Assembly (NCBI GenBank): GCA_963668365.1
Contig: OY764266.1
Location: 3,472,001-3,536,000 of the forward strand
DNA length: 64,000 nt
Origin: VXNE01 sp963668365
Lineage (GTDB): Bacteria > Pseudomonadota > Gammaproteobacteria > Pseudomonadales > Azotimanducaceae
Reading direction: 5' to 3'
Position 1 is the first letter of the stretch. Each line of letters begins with the position of its first letter. Below the pieces are notes generated by a model. That model was not told the origin of the DNA and ran no database searches. It saw only the letters and a list, made by a program, of their open reading frames with translations. The translations under genes and the position numbers were made by a program. Below are positions 52,344 to 61,815 of the stretch, piece after piece.

Positions 52344-53243
52344 ATGCTCAACCCTTCGACCGCATTACTCGTGACCGCGCGCGTGCTTGTCATCGGCGCC
52401 CTCGCCGCGACCCTGGCCAGGGCGATCTGGTCGTTCGCTCTCGGTCCCGAACCCGCGCAGTTCGTCGAATCGAGGGGCACGGAAGAGCGGCCGGAGCGGT
52501 ACATCATGGATATCGAACAGATGGTTGCGCTCAACCTGTTCGGCACGCCGCAAACGGGCGCCGGCGGCCTCGACGTCGATGCCGCGCCGGACACCGAGCT
52601 GGATCTCGAGCTGCTCGGCATCTTCCTGGCGAACCAGTCCGAAGCGTCTGTCGCCATCATCGGCTCCCGCGGGGACCCGGGCGAGGCCTACGGCGTCGGC
52701 GAGGCGATCCTCGGCAGCGCAAGACTCAAGGAGATTCACGAGGATGTCGTCCTGATCAGTCGCGCCGGCATCATGGAAGCCCTTCGTTTCGACGACGACC
52801 CCCCGCTGGCGGCGAACCGCGGGTCGCTCACCACCTATCAGCACGAGGAATACGTACCGGACGAGCCAATGGCGACGGTGGATGTCGGCGATCTCGAGGA
52901 GTCCATCGAGCGGTTCCGCGACCGGCTTGAACAGGACCCCGACGGGACGCTTCGGGCCGTCGGACTCGAACCCGTTTCCATCAACGGCGACACGGGATAC
53001 CGCATCGGCCAAAACGCGGGTTCCCGCCAACTGGGGCGCACGGGCCTGCAGCCCGGCGACACTATCATATCGATCGACGGGCAGCCCATAGGAGATATCC
53101 GGCAGAGTCCCGAGGCGTTCGGCAACGTGCTCGCCAAGGGTTCGGCGCGGCTCGAGATTCAGCGCGGAGAACGCCGGTTTTTTGTGACAACATCGATTGC
53201 GACACTCGTTGCCCTCGCCGCGACGAACCGCGAACCCGCCTGA
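52344..53243 (+). CDS. gspC: Type II secretion system protein C
   Basis: GspC links the inner-membrane platform to the secretin. The 299-residue protein has a membrane helix (VTARVLVIGALAATLARAIWSFAL), the homology region (MDIEQMVALNLFGTP; LDLELLGIFLANQSEASVAIIG; YGVGEAILGSARLKEIHEDVVLISRAGIMEALRF), a linker, and a C-terminal PDZ domain (LGRTGLQPGDTIISIDGQPIGDI). The ATG at 52344 follows a GAAGACCGAG purine stretch. The secretin gene starts 8 bases after its stop. Confidence 0.9.
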   Translation: MLNPSTALLVTARVLVIGALAATLARAIWSFALGPEPAQFVESRGTEERPERYIMDIEQMVALNLFGTPQTGAGGLDVDAAPDTELDLELLGIFLANQSEASVAIIGSRGDPGEAYGVGEAILGSARLKEIHEDVVLISRAGIMEALRFDDDPPLAANRGSLTTYQHEEYVPDEPMATVDVGDLEESIERFRDRLEQDPDGTLRAVGLEPVSINGDTGYRIGQNAGSRQLGRTGLQPGDTIISIDGQPIGDIRQSPEAFGNVLAKGSARLEIQRGERRFFVTTSIATLVALAATNREPA

Positions 53244-53251
53244 GCCAAGCC

Positions 53252-55225
53252 ATGAACCGACGAATCAAACTGCCATGGCTCGACCGCCGCCCGGGATCCG
53301 GCCTGGCGCCGGGTCGAATCCGCATCTTCGCCCTCGCGACCGTGGCCATGCTGACGGCTGGCGGGTCCACGGTTGTCGCGGCACAAGACCCCGCCGAAGA
53401 ACGCGAGACGTGGACCATCAATTCCCCCAGCGTGGACATCCTGCAGTTCATCACGCAGATCGCCGACATCACCGGCAAGACCTTCGTCATAGATCCGCGC
53501 ATCAAGGGCACTGTCAGCGTCGTCTCGCAGGCGGCGCTCGACAGGGATGAGGTTTACAACCTGCTTCTGTCCGTGTTGCGCGTACACGGCATGGGCGCCG
53601 TGCCCATCGGCGAGGGAGATGTCGTGCACATTGTCCAGAACGTCAACGCGGTCAAGCAGTCCGGCGGTGTGGTCGGAGAGACCGCGGCGGTGCCCAGCCA
53701 GGAGATGGTCACGCAGTTGATACCGGTGCAGAACGTCGAGGCGTCGGAACTCGTCAAGATACTGCGCCCAATGAGCCCGCAGCACGGCCACGTGGGCGCC
53801 GTCGCCGACCGCAACGTCATCATCATCAGCGACCACGCGAACAACGTGGAACGCCTGCGGCAGGTCATCCGGGAACTCGATGTGCTGAACGACGACGAGG
53901 TGGTCGTACGCGCCCTCGAGCACGCCTGGGCGGGTTCGGTCGTCTCCATCCTGGAACAGGTGGCGCCCGAACAGATGGCGAAGGGCGCCGTCGGGCCTCA
54001 GTCCATCCGCATCATCGCCAACGAGCGCAACAACAGCCTCCTGCTCCGGGGCAAGCCGCAACCGCTGACGGTGATGAGCGATCTCATCGACAAGCTCGAC
54101 GTGCCGACGACCGCGATGAGCAACACCCAGGTGATCCACCTGTCCTACGCCGACGCCACCGAGCTTGCCGAAACGCTGAACCAGTTGATCGGCGGAAGCG
54201 CCAATGGCGAATCGGAATCCCCGATCAAGACCACCATTAAGGCCGATACCGCGCTGAACGCGATCATTGCCCGGACCAACCCGCGGACAATGGACGAGAT
54301 ATTCAACATCGTCAAACAACTGGACACGCGCCGCGCGCAGGTGCTCATAGAAGCCGCGATCGCCGAAGTCTCGGTAAAGGATCTGTTCCGGGTCGGCGCC
54401 GAAACGGCCGCCGCCGACGAGCGCGGGCGGTCCGTACCCGCCTTCAACGCCACGCTCAACGGCATCATCGGCGCACTACTCGGTGGCAGCGGCACGGACC
54501 CGGTCAGCCCCGTGGATGTCCTCTCGCAGGCGGAATCGCCCACCATGGGCATCGTCAAACTCGACCGCGAGGGCGTCACCTTCGCCCTCGTCCTGAACGC
54601 CTTGTCCACCAACACCGCCGCAGACCTGCTTTCCGCACCCAGCGTGCTCACCCTGGACAACCAGGAAGCCAGCATCCAGGCCGGCCAGGAGGTTCCATTC
54701 CGCACCGGCTCCTTCAGCACATTGGGCGAAGGCACGACCAACCCCTTTACCACGGTCCAGCGAGAGCCCGTCGGCATCACCCTGCGGGTGACGCCGCACG
54801 TGCACGAGGGCACTGCCGTGCGCCTGGAAATCATGCAGGAGGTGTCGAACCTGCTCGACTCGGGACTGGCGTTGAACGCGGCCGACCTCATCACCCAGAA
54901 GCGCAGGATCGAGACCACCGTACTCGCCGAGAGCGGCGAAACCATCGTCCTCGGCGGACTGATCCAGAACGACTACCGGGACACGGCAAAGAGAGTTCCC
55001 CTCCTCGGCAATATTCCGTTGGTGGGCAGGTTGTTCCGCAGCACATCCCAGACGCGCGACAAGCGGCACCTGCTGGTGTTCATTCGTCCAACCGTCGCAC
55101 GAACCCAGGAAGACGCGAACCGCGTCACCGCCCGGCTGTACGAGTACATCTGGGAAGTCCAGATCTACTCACGCTCGCCGACACCCGCCCCCGACAGCCT
55201 GTTCGAGGGGCAATTCGAGGATTGA
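53252..55225 (+). CDS. gspD: Type II secretion secretin
   Basis: GspD forms the outer-membrane channel of the type II secretion system. The 657-residue protein has a signal peptide (LATVAMLTAGGSTVVAAQ), the N0 domain (WTINSPSVDILQFITQIADITGKTFVIDPRIKGTVSV), N1-N3 domains with repeated KIL/VIREL motifs, and the secretin core (LIEAAIAEVSV, LLSAPSVLTLDNQEASIQAGQEVPF, VGITLRVTPHVHEG, RIETTVLAESGETIVLGGLI, VPLLGNIPLVGRLFRS, LLVFIRPTV). Only N, C and D are here; the E-M genes are elsewhere or absent. plsB begins within or just after the stop. Confidence 0.96.
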   Translation: MNRRIKLPWLDRRPGSGLAPGRIRIFALATVAMLTAGGSTVVAAQDPAEERETWTINSPSVDILQFITQIADITGKTFVIDPRIKGTVSVVSQAALDRDEVYNLLLSVLRVHGMGAVPIGEGDVVHIVQNVNAVKQSGGVVGETAAVPSQEMVTQLIPVQNVEASELVKILRPMSPQHGHVGAVADRNVIIISDHANNVERLRQVIRELDVLNDDEVVVRALEHAWAGSVVSILEQVAPEQMAKGAVGPQSIRIIANERNNSLLLRGKPQPLTVMSDLIDKLDVPTTAMSNTQVIHLSYADATELAETLNQLIGGSANGESESPIKTTIKADTALNAIIARTNPRTMDEIFNIVKQLDTRRAQVLIEAAIAEVSVKDLFRVGAETAAADERGRSVPAFNATLNGIIGALLGGSGTDPVSPVDVLSQAESPTMGIVKLDREGVTFALVLNALSTNTAADLLSAPSVLTLDNQEASIQAGQEVPFRTGSFSTLGEGTTNPFTTVQREPVGITLRVTPHVHEGTAVRLEIMQEVSNLLDSGLALNAADLITQKRRIETTVLAESGETIVLGGLIQNDYRDTAKRVPLLGNIPLVGRLFRSTSQTRDKRHLLVFIRPTVARTQEDANRVTARLYEYIWEVQIYSRSPTPAPDSLFEGQFED

Positions 55226-55230
55226 GCCGC

Positions 55231-57630
55231 ATGCGCCGCGAGCAGGGCAATCTCAAGATTGCGTCATTCTGCAAACGCATGAACTACGCCGCGGCGCACG
55301 CGGTGGTGCGCTGGCTGATACGTCCGGCGACGCCCGGCGGCATGCCGGCGACCGATCCCGTCAACACCATCTACGTGCTGAGGTCGCCCTCCCTGACCGA
55401 CCTGATCGCCCTGGACCTGGTCGCGCGGCAGATCGGCGCCGCGAGACCGATGGACGCTTTCGAGGCGGACGACATAAGCGAGGCGCACCGGTTCTTCTTC
55501 CTGTATCGCGGCGGTTTCCGGCGCCGGCCCACCCGCGAGCACTCGAGGCGCATGCGGCGGGTCGAGCGCTGGCTGCTCCATCACCCGGACGCCGAAGCAA
55601 CGCTGATCCCCGTTTCGGTGTTCTGGGGGCGCGTCGGGAACAAGGACCGGTCGGTCCTGCGCGCGCTCTTCTCCGACGACTGGTCGGTCACTTCGCGGTT
55701 CCGCCGGTTCATGAGCCTGTTCTTCAACCGCACCGACATCCTGGTGCAGTTCGCGACCCCCATACCCTGGCACGACATCATCGACCCGGGCATGGACCCC
55801 GACCGACTCGCGCGCCGCACGGCGCGCCTCGTACGCGTCAAGCTCCGCAACCAGCGCACCGCGACCCTGGGTCCGGACCTGTCGCACCGGGGCGGCCTGG
55901 TCACGCGGATACTCGGCAGCGAAGCCGTTCGATCCATCGTCGAAGGAAGCGAACAGAAAGACGCCAGCGCGCGGCTGGCCCGGCACTACGCAAACGCAAT
56001 CGCCTCCGACCTCTCCTACCCGGGCCTCAGGCTCTTCAACGGGTTCCTCACCTGGTTTTGGCATCGCATCTATGCCGGCATCGAGATCAGGGGTCTCGAG
56101 CGGTTCGCCGATGTCGCCGAGACGCACACGCTCGTGTACGCGCCGAGCCATCGCTCGTACATCGACTTCCTGCTGCTGTCCTACGCGTTGTTCCACGCCG
56201 GCCTCATGCCGCCGCATATCGCGGCCGGCGAGAATCTCGACATGCCGCTCATCGGACCGCTGCTCCGTCGCGGCGGCGCCTTCTTCATGCGCCGCAGTTT
56301 CGCCGACGACCCGCTCTATGCGGCAGTGTTCTCGGAGTACCTCCACCAGGTGCTCTGGCGCGGACATTCGGTGGAGTACTTCATCGAGGGCGGACGTTCG
56401 CGAACCGGGCGCCTGCTCGACCCCCGCACCGGCATGCTGCGCATGACCGTCCGCAGCCACAGGCGCGGCGTGCGGCGCCCCATCGCCATCGTGCCGGTGC
56501 ACATCGGCTACGAGAAGCTGGTGGAAGCCGGGTCGTACCTGGAGGAGCTGCGGGGCGAGGCGAAGCCCCGGGAATCGGTTCGCGGCGTCGCACAGAGCCT
56601 GCGGCTGGTCCGCCAATCCTTCGGCAAGGTTGCCCTTGACTTCGCCGAGCCGATATCGCTCGACGCGCTCGTGCCCCCGGCCGACGAGGATGGGGAACAG
56701 GACGGCCCGCTTGTGCGTGCGCTGGCTGTCGAGATACTCACGCGCATCAACGCCGTTGCCTCGGTCAACCCCGTCAACCTCGTCTCCCTCGTCACGCTGT
56801 CCATGCCGCGCCATGCCATCGATGAACGGCTGGCGCTCGAACAGATCGATTGTCTGCGCGACCTGCTCGCCCTCGACGCCGACCGCCACGAACACCATGT
56901 CACATCGATGCCCGCAAGAGATATCCTCGCCCATGTCGAGTCGCTCGGCATGCTGGACCGCGACCCGCACGATTTCGGCGACATCCTCGGCCACGACAGC
57001 TTCACCGCCGCGCGCATGACCTGGTACCGGAACAACGCGCTGCCGGTGTTCGCGGTTCCGGCGCTTATCGCCTGCCTGCTCGTCAACCGGCGCCGCCGCG
57101 TGCGCGGCGCCGACCTCGCACGGTACTTTCACGCGGTGTTTCCACACATGCGGGCGGAGCTGTTTCTCGAACCCGCAAGCGAAGATCTCGTGGACCGCTG
57201 GCTCCGTCACATGGCGCAACTCCACCTCGTGGTCAGGCACGGGGACGACGCGTACGCGCCGCCGGCAAGGCACGCGCCCGAGCATTTCCGTCTCCGGCTT
57301 CTGGCCAACATCGTCATGCAGACCGTCGAACGCTACTACATCGTCGGCGCCCTGCTGACTCGCCATGGCACTATCACGCGCGCCGACCTCGAACGCGAAT
57401 CCGTCATCGTCGCGCGGCGCATGACCCGGATATACGGCATCAATGCGCCGGATTTCTTCGACGCGGCGCTATTCCGCCGCTTCATCCAGACGTTGATCGA
57501 ACGCGGCGCGGCGGTTGAATCGGAAGCCGGCGACCTCCGTCCCGCTCCCGTGCTCCGGGAGGTGCTTCGCGGCGCCCGGGACGTCATCAGCGACGAGTTT
57601 CGCCAGGCGGCCTGGCGCCAGCGGCAGTAG
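55231..57630 (+). CDS. plsB: Glycerol-3-phosphate O-acyltransferase PlsB
   Basis: PlsB makes 1-acyl-glycerol-3-phosphate at the inner membrane, feeding CdsA. The 799-residue protein contains the acyltransferase blocks in order: APSHRSYIDFLLLSY (catalytic His307, Asp312), GGAFFMRRSF, YFIEGGRSRTGR and IVPVHIGYEKLVE. The preceding LIPVSVFWGRVGNKD and following LVTLSMPRHAIDE regions are typical of the long gammaproteobacterial form (E. coli 807). A TTG at 55222 overlapping the gspD stop is an alternative start, but ATG 55231 is better spaced from GAGG. The 3' end overlaps the convergent dehydrogenase by 44 bases. Confidence 0.96.
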   Translation: MRREQGNLKIASFCKRMNYAAAHAVVRWLIRPATPGGMPATDPVNTIYVLRSPSLTDLIALDLVARQIGAARPMDAFEADDISEAHRFFFLYRGGFRRRPTREHSRRMRRVERWLLHHPDAEATLIPVSVFWGRVGNKDRSVLRALFSDDWSVTSRFRRFMSLFFNRTDILVQFATPIPWHDIIDPGMDPDRLARRTARLVRVKLRNQRTATLGPDLSHRGGLVTRILGSEAVRSIVEGSEQKDASARLARHYANAIASDLSYPGLRLFNGFLTWFWHRIYAGIEIRGLERFADVAETHTLVYAPSHRSYIDFLLLSYALFHAGLMPPHIAAGENLDMPLIGPLLRRGGAFFMRRSFADDPLYAAVFSEYLHQVLWRGHSVEYFIEGGRSRTGRLLDPRTGMLRMTVRSHRRGVRRPIAIVPVHIGYEKLVEAGSYLEELRGEAKPRESVRGVAQSLRLVRQSFGKVALDFAEPISLDALVPPADEDGEQDGPLVRALAVEILTRINAVASVNPVNLVSLVTLSMPRHAIDERLALEQIDCLRDLLALDADRHEHHVTSMPARDILAHVESLGMLDRDPHDFGDILGHDSFTAARMTWYRNNALPVFAVPALIACLLVNRRRRVRGADLARYFHAVFPHMRAELFLEPASEDLVDRWLRHMAQLHLVVRHGDDAYAPPARHAPEHFRLRLLANIVMQTVERYYIVGALLTRHGTITRADLERESVIVARRMTRIYGINAPDFFDAALFRRFIQTLIERGAAVESEAGDLRPAPVLREVLRGARDVISDEFRQAAWRQRQ

Positions 57631-58711
57631 CCGCCACGCGGTAGATCCTGCCGCCGTAGTCGTCCGAGACCAGCAGCGTTCCATCCCGCGCCACGAGCAC
57701 ATCCGCCGGACGCCCGCTGAACGACTGTCCATCCAGCCAGACGTCGACGAACGGTTCTGCCCGGGTCTCTCCCGCGCGCACCACGCTGACCCGGTAGCCC
57801 ACCTTCGACAGTCGGTTCCACGACCCGTGCTCGGCGATGAACAGCGCTCCCGCATACGCCGGGGGAAACCTGTCTCCATCGTAGAACGCCATGCCGAGCG
57901 CCGCGGAGTGCGCCTGGATCTCGTACACCGGCGGCACGTAGTCGGCGGGGTCGTGGTCCGCGCCGAACTCCGGGTCACGGATGTCCGCGCCGTGCATGTG
58001 GGGGTAGCCGTAGTGCGCTCCCGCTTGCTCCACCACGTTCACCTCCTCCGGCGGGACGTCGGGTCCCATCCAGTCGCGGCCGTTGTCCGTGAACCACAAC
58101 TTGCCTGTCCCGGGATGCCAGTCCATGCCAACGCTGTTGCGCACACCGCGCGCATAGATCGACCAGTCGCCGGTGCGCGGATGCATGCGGAGAATCGTAG
58201 CGAACACCTCTTCCTCCGGCTGGCAGATGTTGCACGGCGCGCCGACGGGAACGTAGAGGTAGCCGTCGGGACCCACCGAGAGGTATTTCCAGCCGTGGTG
58301 CCCCTTGTCGGGCAGCGCATCGGTTACGACCTCGGGCTCGGGGCGGTCCATGAACGTGCGCTCGATGTCCCGATAGCGCAGCACGCGGTTAAGCGCCGCC
58401 ACGTACAGATCGTCGCCGATGAGCGCGATTCCGCTCGGCACGGGGAGACCGCTGGCGAAGGTCACCACTTCCGCTTGGCCGCCAGGCACGAGGGTCACCG
58501 CGTACAGCTTGCCCGCCCTCCTCGACCCGACCAGCAGCAGGCCGGAGTCGGTCTCGGCCATCTGGCGCGCGTTCGGCACGTCGTCCGTCACCACCGACAG
58601 CGAGAAACCCGCCGCGACTCGTTCCTCGGCAGCCGCCGGCTCGGAAGTGACCACCAGCGCTAGAACCAGCGACCCGATTGCGATCCGGCACACCCGTCGT
58701 GGAGAACTCAT
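57587..58711 (-). CDS. Secreted PQQ-dependent sugar dehydrogenase-like protein
   Basis: The 374-residue protein has a signal peptide (RIAIGSLVLALVVTSEPAAA) and a six-bladed propeller of the soluble glucose/sorbosone dehydrogenase family: GLPVPSGIALIGDDLYVAALNRVLRY, HHGWKYLSVGPDGYLYVPVGAPCNICQ, ILRMHPRTGDWSIYARGVRNSVGMDWHPGTGKLWFTDNGRDWMG, NVVEQAGAHYGYPHMHG and LFIAEHGSWNR. These hold the usual His and Arg residues near the PQQ site. It would oxidise a sugar or aldose in the periplasm. Substrate and cofactor use are inferred. It is convergent with plsB. No PQQ synthesis genes are in the window. Confidence 0.87.
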   Translation of the reverse strand: MSSPRRVCRIAIGSLVLALVVTSEPAAAEERVAAGFSLSVVTDDVPNARQMAETDSGLLLVGSRRAGKLYAVTLVPGGQAEVVTFASGLPVPSGIALIGDDLYVAALNRVLRYRDIERTFMDRPEPEVVTDALPDKGHHGWKYLSVGPDGYLYVPVGAPCNICQPEEEVFATILRMHPRTGDWSIYARGVRNSVGMDWHPGTGKLWFTDNGRDWMGPDVPPEEVNVVEQAGAHYGYPHMHGADIRDPEFGADHDPADYVPPVYEIQAHSAALGMAFYDGDRFPPAYAGALFIAEHGSWNRLSKVGYRVSVVRAGETRAEPFVDVWLDGQSFSGRPADVLVARDGTLLVSDDYGGRIYRVAATAAGARPPGETRR

Positions 58712-58780
58712 GCGCCTAAGCTTGCTGGATTCGACGCGCCGGGGTCAATGTGAAAGGGAAATCGCATCGGCATCCCGTTC

Positions 58781-60631
58781 TCATTTCATCAGGTCGATAG
58801 TCCTCTCCTCCTGCCGCTGCACGTCGGTCAAAGCGTGGATCGGCACATCACCCCAGAATGCGCCGCCGCCGCTCGTCTCCACGTCCTGGCCCAACTCTGA
58901 CATGACCGTCATCTCCTTCGGCATGACGTCCTCGAACGTCGGCGCACTCCGACTCTGCATCACCGCCTCGAGGACACCCCCGGAATAGAAAAACACCGTC
59001 CCCGACTCGAGGTAGGGCCAGACCGTCGTGGCGTTCCCGTAGTCGACGACATGGGCGGCGTAGCGCATTTCGCGTTTCGCGAGGACTTGCACATCCGGAC
59101 CGAAGCGGCCGTCGTAGCGATATTCCGCGCTCTTTTCCGCGAAGTGCGGAAAGTCCAGTCGGTACTGGCTATACGTCACGGTTCCGGACGCCTCGTCGGT
59201 CATGCGCGTAGCGTAGAAGCCCAGGAATCCCCAGTTCCGCGTACTCACATGGCCCCTGCCCTGGTACGCGTACGTGGTGCGCTCCGTCTCACCAGACGGG
59301 GTGTCCTTTTCCATGGCCGCCACGACGGTCCTTACCACGCCGTCGTCGCCCGGCAACAGGGGCCGGGTGTCGGCCGGGACCAGGGACTCGCCAAACGGCC
59401 GCTCGTCGAACAGGACATCCGATGGCGCCGTTTCATGGATCGCGTCGAACTCGAAGCGCGTTCGACGTCCGGTCGGACTCGTGACCGATGACACGTAGTT
59501 CTCCACGCCCAGCAACGTCGCCGACGGCTCCGCCCAGCCGATGCGCAACGGCGCCAGACAGCTTCGGGACTCGCCCGACTCGTCGTATGTGCAGCGCTGA
59601 ATCTCTCGCAAACGCCGCCAGCCCTGGTCAGTCGTCTCGCTTACCAGGCGGTACTCCCGCACCCGCTTGCCGCCGCGTCGCGCCTGGATCGTGTGCAACA
59701 GCAATCGCTCCACAGTCTTGCGTGTCCCGACTTCGCGCCATTCGGCATCGCCTCGCTCGGTATACAGGAACCTGATTTCGTAGTCGCCGAATTCGATCCT
59801 TTCGAGATACCGCACACCGCTGCCCGAATCTTCGTGGTAGCTGTACGTCGCCTCGTTACCGGAAGTATCCACCTGGCGATTCACATGCCAGAGGAACGGC
59901 GTCCCCGTGCCCACCTCGTCATCGAACGCCAGGTGACTGTCAGACGTGCGCCCGTACTCCTGGATCGTCTCATTGGGATGTACCACTTCGAACCAGAGTC
60001 GCCCGCGCTCCTGTTTGAGCGAGACCCTGGCGAAGCTCTCTCGCAGGGTTCGATATTCCGCACCGGCCCGTAGGTGCGTGCCCGAGATCAGTTCAAGCGG
60101 TTCGCCCTGGATGAAGCAGAGGCCGTCACTGTCTGTGAGGCTGAGCCGGTCCGTGTCGTCCCGGTTCTTTACGCATCGGCGTATCGCTCCGGGGCCAACG
60201 AACTGCCAGCCATACCCCAAGTGGAATCGCGGCACCGCCTCGACAACCCAGTGGCGCTCACCGCCCCGCAAATAGTTGATCGACAATGCCGGGTCAAAAC
60301 CGGTTGGTTTGGGCACCGGTTCAAGGGGTACCTTGACGTACACCTGGCCTCCCAAGGTCACGCCGGTGCTGTACGGGAGGTCGCCGCTTACGCGCGGCGC
60401 CTCGATCACCGGTTCCGGCGCCAATGGCGGCGACGGGGTGTTCTCGGCCACATCAACGGACCTACACGCGGCAACGCAAGCCACCAGGAGCAGGCACACG
60501 GCGGGAAGCAGATCCCGATTCCGCTGGCGCGGCCCCGCCAAGCAACCACGGAACGACCACGTTCGACGATTGTCACTCCCCAGAAGCGTTTGTTCTGCGG
60601 CAGGCGATGTGACTTCCGGACCCAACAACAT
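58781..60631 (-). CDS. SpvB/RHS-type lipoprotein lacking the repeat core
   Basis: The 616-residue protein starts at ATG 60631 behind a strong GGAGG site. It has a charged leader, a hydrophobic segment ending LLVACVAAC (lipobox) and then a region resembling the SpvB/TcdB N-terminal domain: GDLPYSTGVTLGGQVYVKVPLEPVPKPTGFDPALSINYLRGG and LGYGWQFVGPGAIRRC. Beta-rich YD-like stretches follow (YSYHEDSGSGVRYLERIEFGDYEIRFLY; VTSPTGRRTRFEFDAI; GHVSTRNWGFLGFYATRMTDEASG). Family members usually continue into a long RHS shell and toxin domain; this one stops at EERTIDLMK. It may be truncated or a shorter surface-protein version. Function unknown. Confidence 0.65.
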   Translation of the reverse strand: MLLGPEVTSPAAEQTLLGSDNRRTWSFRGCLAGPRQRNRDLLPAVCLLLVACVAACRSVDVAENTPSPPLAPEPVIEAPRVSGDLPYSTGVTLGGQVYVKVPLEPVPKPTGFDPALSINYLRGGERHWVVEAVPRFHLGYGWQFVGPGAIRRCVKNRDDTDRLSLTDSDGLCFIQGEPLELISGTHLRAGAEYRTLRESFARVSLKQERGRLWFEVVHPNETIQEYGRTSDSHLAFDDEVGTGTPFLWHVNRQVDTSGNEATYSYHEDSGSGVRYLERIEFGDYEIRFLYTERGDAEWREVGTRKTVERLLLHTIQARRGGKRVREYRLVSETTDQGWRRLREIQRCTYDESGESRSCLAPLRIGWAEPSATLLGVENYVSSVTSPTGRRTRFEFDAIHETAPSDVLFDERPFGESLVPADTRPLLPGDDGVVRTVVAAMEKDTPSGETERTTYAYQGRGHVSTRNWGFLGFYATRMTDEASGTVTYSQYRLDFPHFAEKSAEYRYDGRFGPDVQVLAKREMRYAAHVVDYGNATTVWPYLESGTVFFYSGGVLEAVMQSRSAPTFEDVMPKEMTVMSELGQDVETSGGGAFWGDVPIHALTDVQRQEERTIDLMK

Positions 60632-60768
60632 TCGACCTTCCTCCGCGCCCTATTATCCCAAGTTGCCCAACGTGAGGCGCGATTTGCAACCCCTTGCAGC
60701 ATTCTTCTTCCCCTGCCAAATGCGGCGTGACATGATCCATTCCGCACATTCGTCCGCCGCCGATCACC

Positions 60769-61815
60769 ATGACCAGCTATTTCGTTCGCCGCTTCTTGCT
60801 GATCGTCCCCACGTTTATCGGCGTCACCATCCTGGTATTCGTCCTGACACGCCTGGTTCCCGGCGGTCCCATCGAGCGCATGCTGCAGGAAGCGGCGATG
60901 GCCGGCGGCGACTTCGCCGAGGCGACATCCGGCTACGACGGTCTCGGCGGCAGCGCACTGTCCGACGATCAGATCGCGGAACTGGAGGCCTACTACGGCT
61001 TCGACAAGCCGGTTCTGGTCTCCTACGTCGAGTGGCTCGGCAAGGTGATCGTGCTCGATCTCGGCACCTCGACCCGCTACAACGATCCCGTCTGGGACAC
61101 CATCAAGGACCGTTTCCCCATTTCGATCTTCTACGGTGTGGCGACGCTGATCCTCACCTACGGCGTCTGCATCCCGCTCGGCATCGTCAAGGCGATCCGC
61201 CACAAGACCGCCTTCGACAACGTGAGTTCCGCGTTGGTGTTCTTCGGCTACGCCATCCCCAACTACGTGGTCGGCATCGGGCTTCTGGCCCTTTTCGCTG
61301 CGCATCTCGAGTGGTTCCCCCTGGGTGGGTTCGTGAGCGACGACTTCTACGCACTCTCCGGGTTCGGCAAGGTCGTCGACGTGCTCTGGCACGCCACGCT
61401 GCCGTTGCTCGCCTACACGGCCGGCAGTTTCGCGGTGATGACGATGCTGATGAAGAACTCCCTGATGGACAACCTGGCGGCGGAATACGTGCGCACGGCC
61501 ATCGCCAAGGGCATGAACTTCAGGCGCGCCGTGTTCAACCATGCGTTGCGCAACAGCCTGATCCCCATCGCCACCTCGTTCGGGTCCAACATCTCGCTGA
61601 TCCTGACGGGATCCTTCCTGATCGAGAAGATCTTCAACATCGACGGTTTCGGGTTGCTCGGTTTCGAATCCCTTGTCGAACGCGACTACCCCGTGGTGAT
61701 GGGCATACTGGTGATCTCCGCCCTGCTGTTCTTGATCGGCAACATACTCTCGGACATCTGCGTCGCGCTGGTCGACCCGAGGGTCAGGTTCGGCAGCGGA
61801 GAGTCGGCGCAATGA
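60769..61815 (+). CDS. yejB: ABC transporter permease, YejB-like
   Basis: This is one of two inner-membrane permeases of an oligopeptide/microcin-type ABC importer. The 348-residue protein has the DppB/OppB N terminus (SYFVRRFLLIVPTFIGVTILVFVLTRLVPGGP), YYGFDKPVLVSYVEWLGKV, six membrane segments and the EAA-type loop contacting the ATPase (EYVRTAIAKGMNFRRAVFNHALRNSLIPI). The YejB-like insert near residues 45-65 is present. The stop overlaps the next permease as ATGA. No binding protein (YejA) or ATPase (YejF) is present on either side. Confidence 0.88.
   Translation: MTSYFVRRFLLIVPTFIGVTILVFVLTRLVPGGPIERMLQEAAMAGGDFAEATSGYDGLGGSALSDDQIAELEAYYGFDKPVLVSYVEWLGKVIVLDLGTSTRYNDPVWDTIKDRFPISIFYGVATLILTYGVCIPLGIVKAIRHKTAFDNVSSALVFFGYAIPNYVVGIGLLALFAAHLEWFPLGGFVSDDFYALSGFGKVVDVLWHATLPLLAYTAGSFAVMTMLMKNSLMDNLAAEYVRTAIAKGMNFRRAVFNHALRNSLIPIATSFGSNISLILTGSFLIEKIFNIDGFGLLGFESLVERDYPVVMGILVISALLFLIGNILSDICVALVDPRVRFGSGESAQ

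Noticed and set aside
60276..61811. Apparent 872-residue fusion ending in the YejE permease
   Set aside because: The first 512 codons are a shadow frame over the SpvB-like gene and yejB; the YejE start at ATG 61812 overlaps the yejB stop in the normal way.
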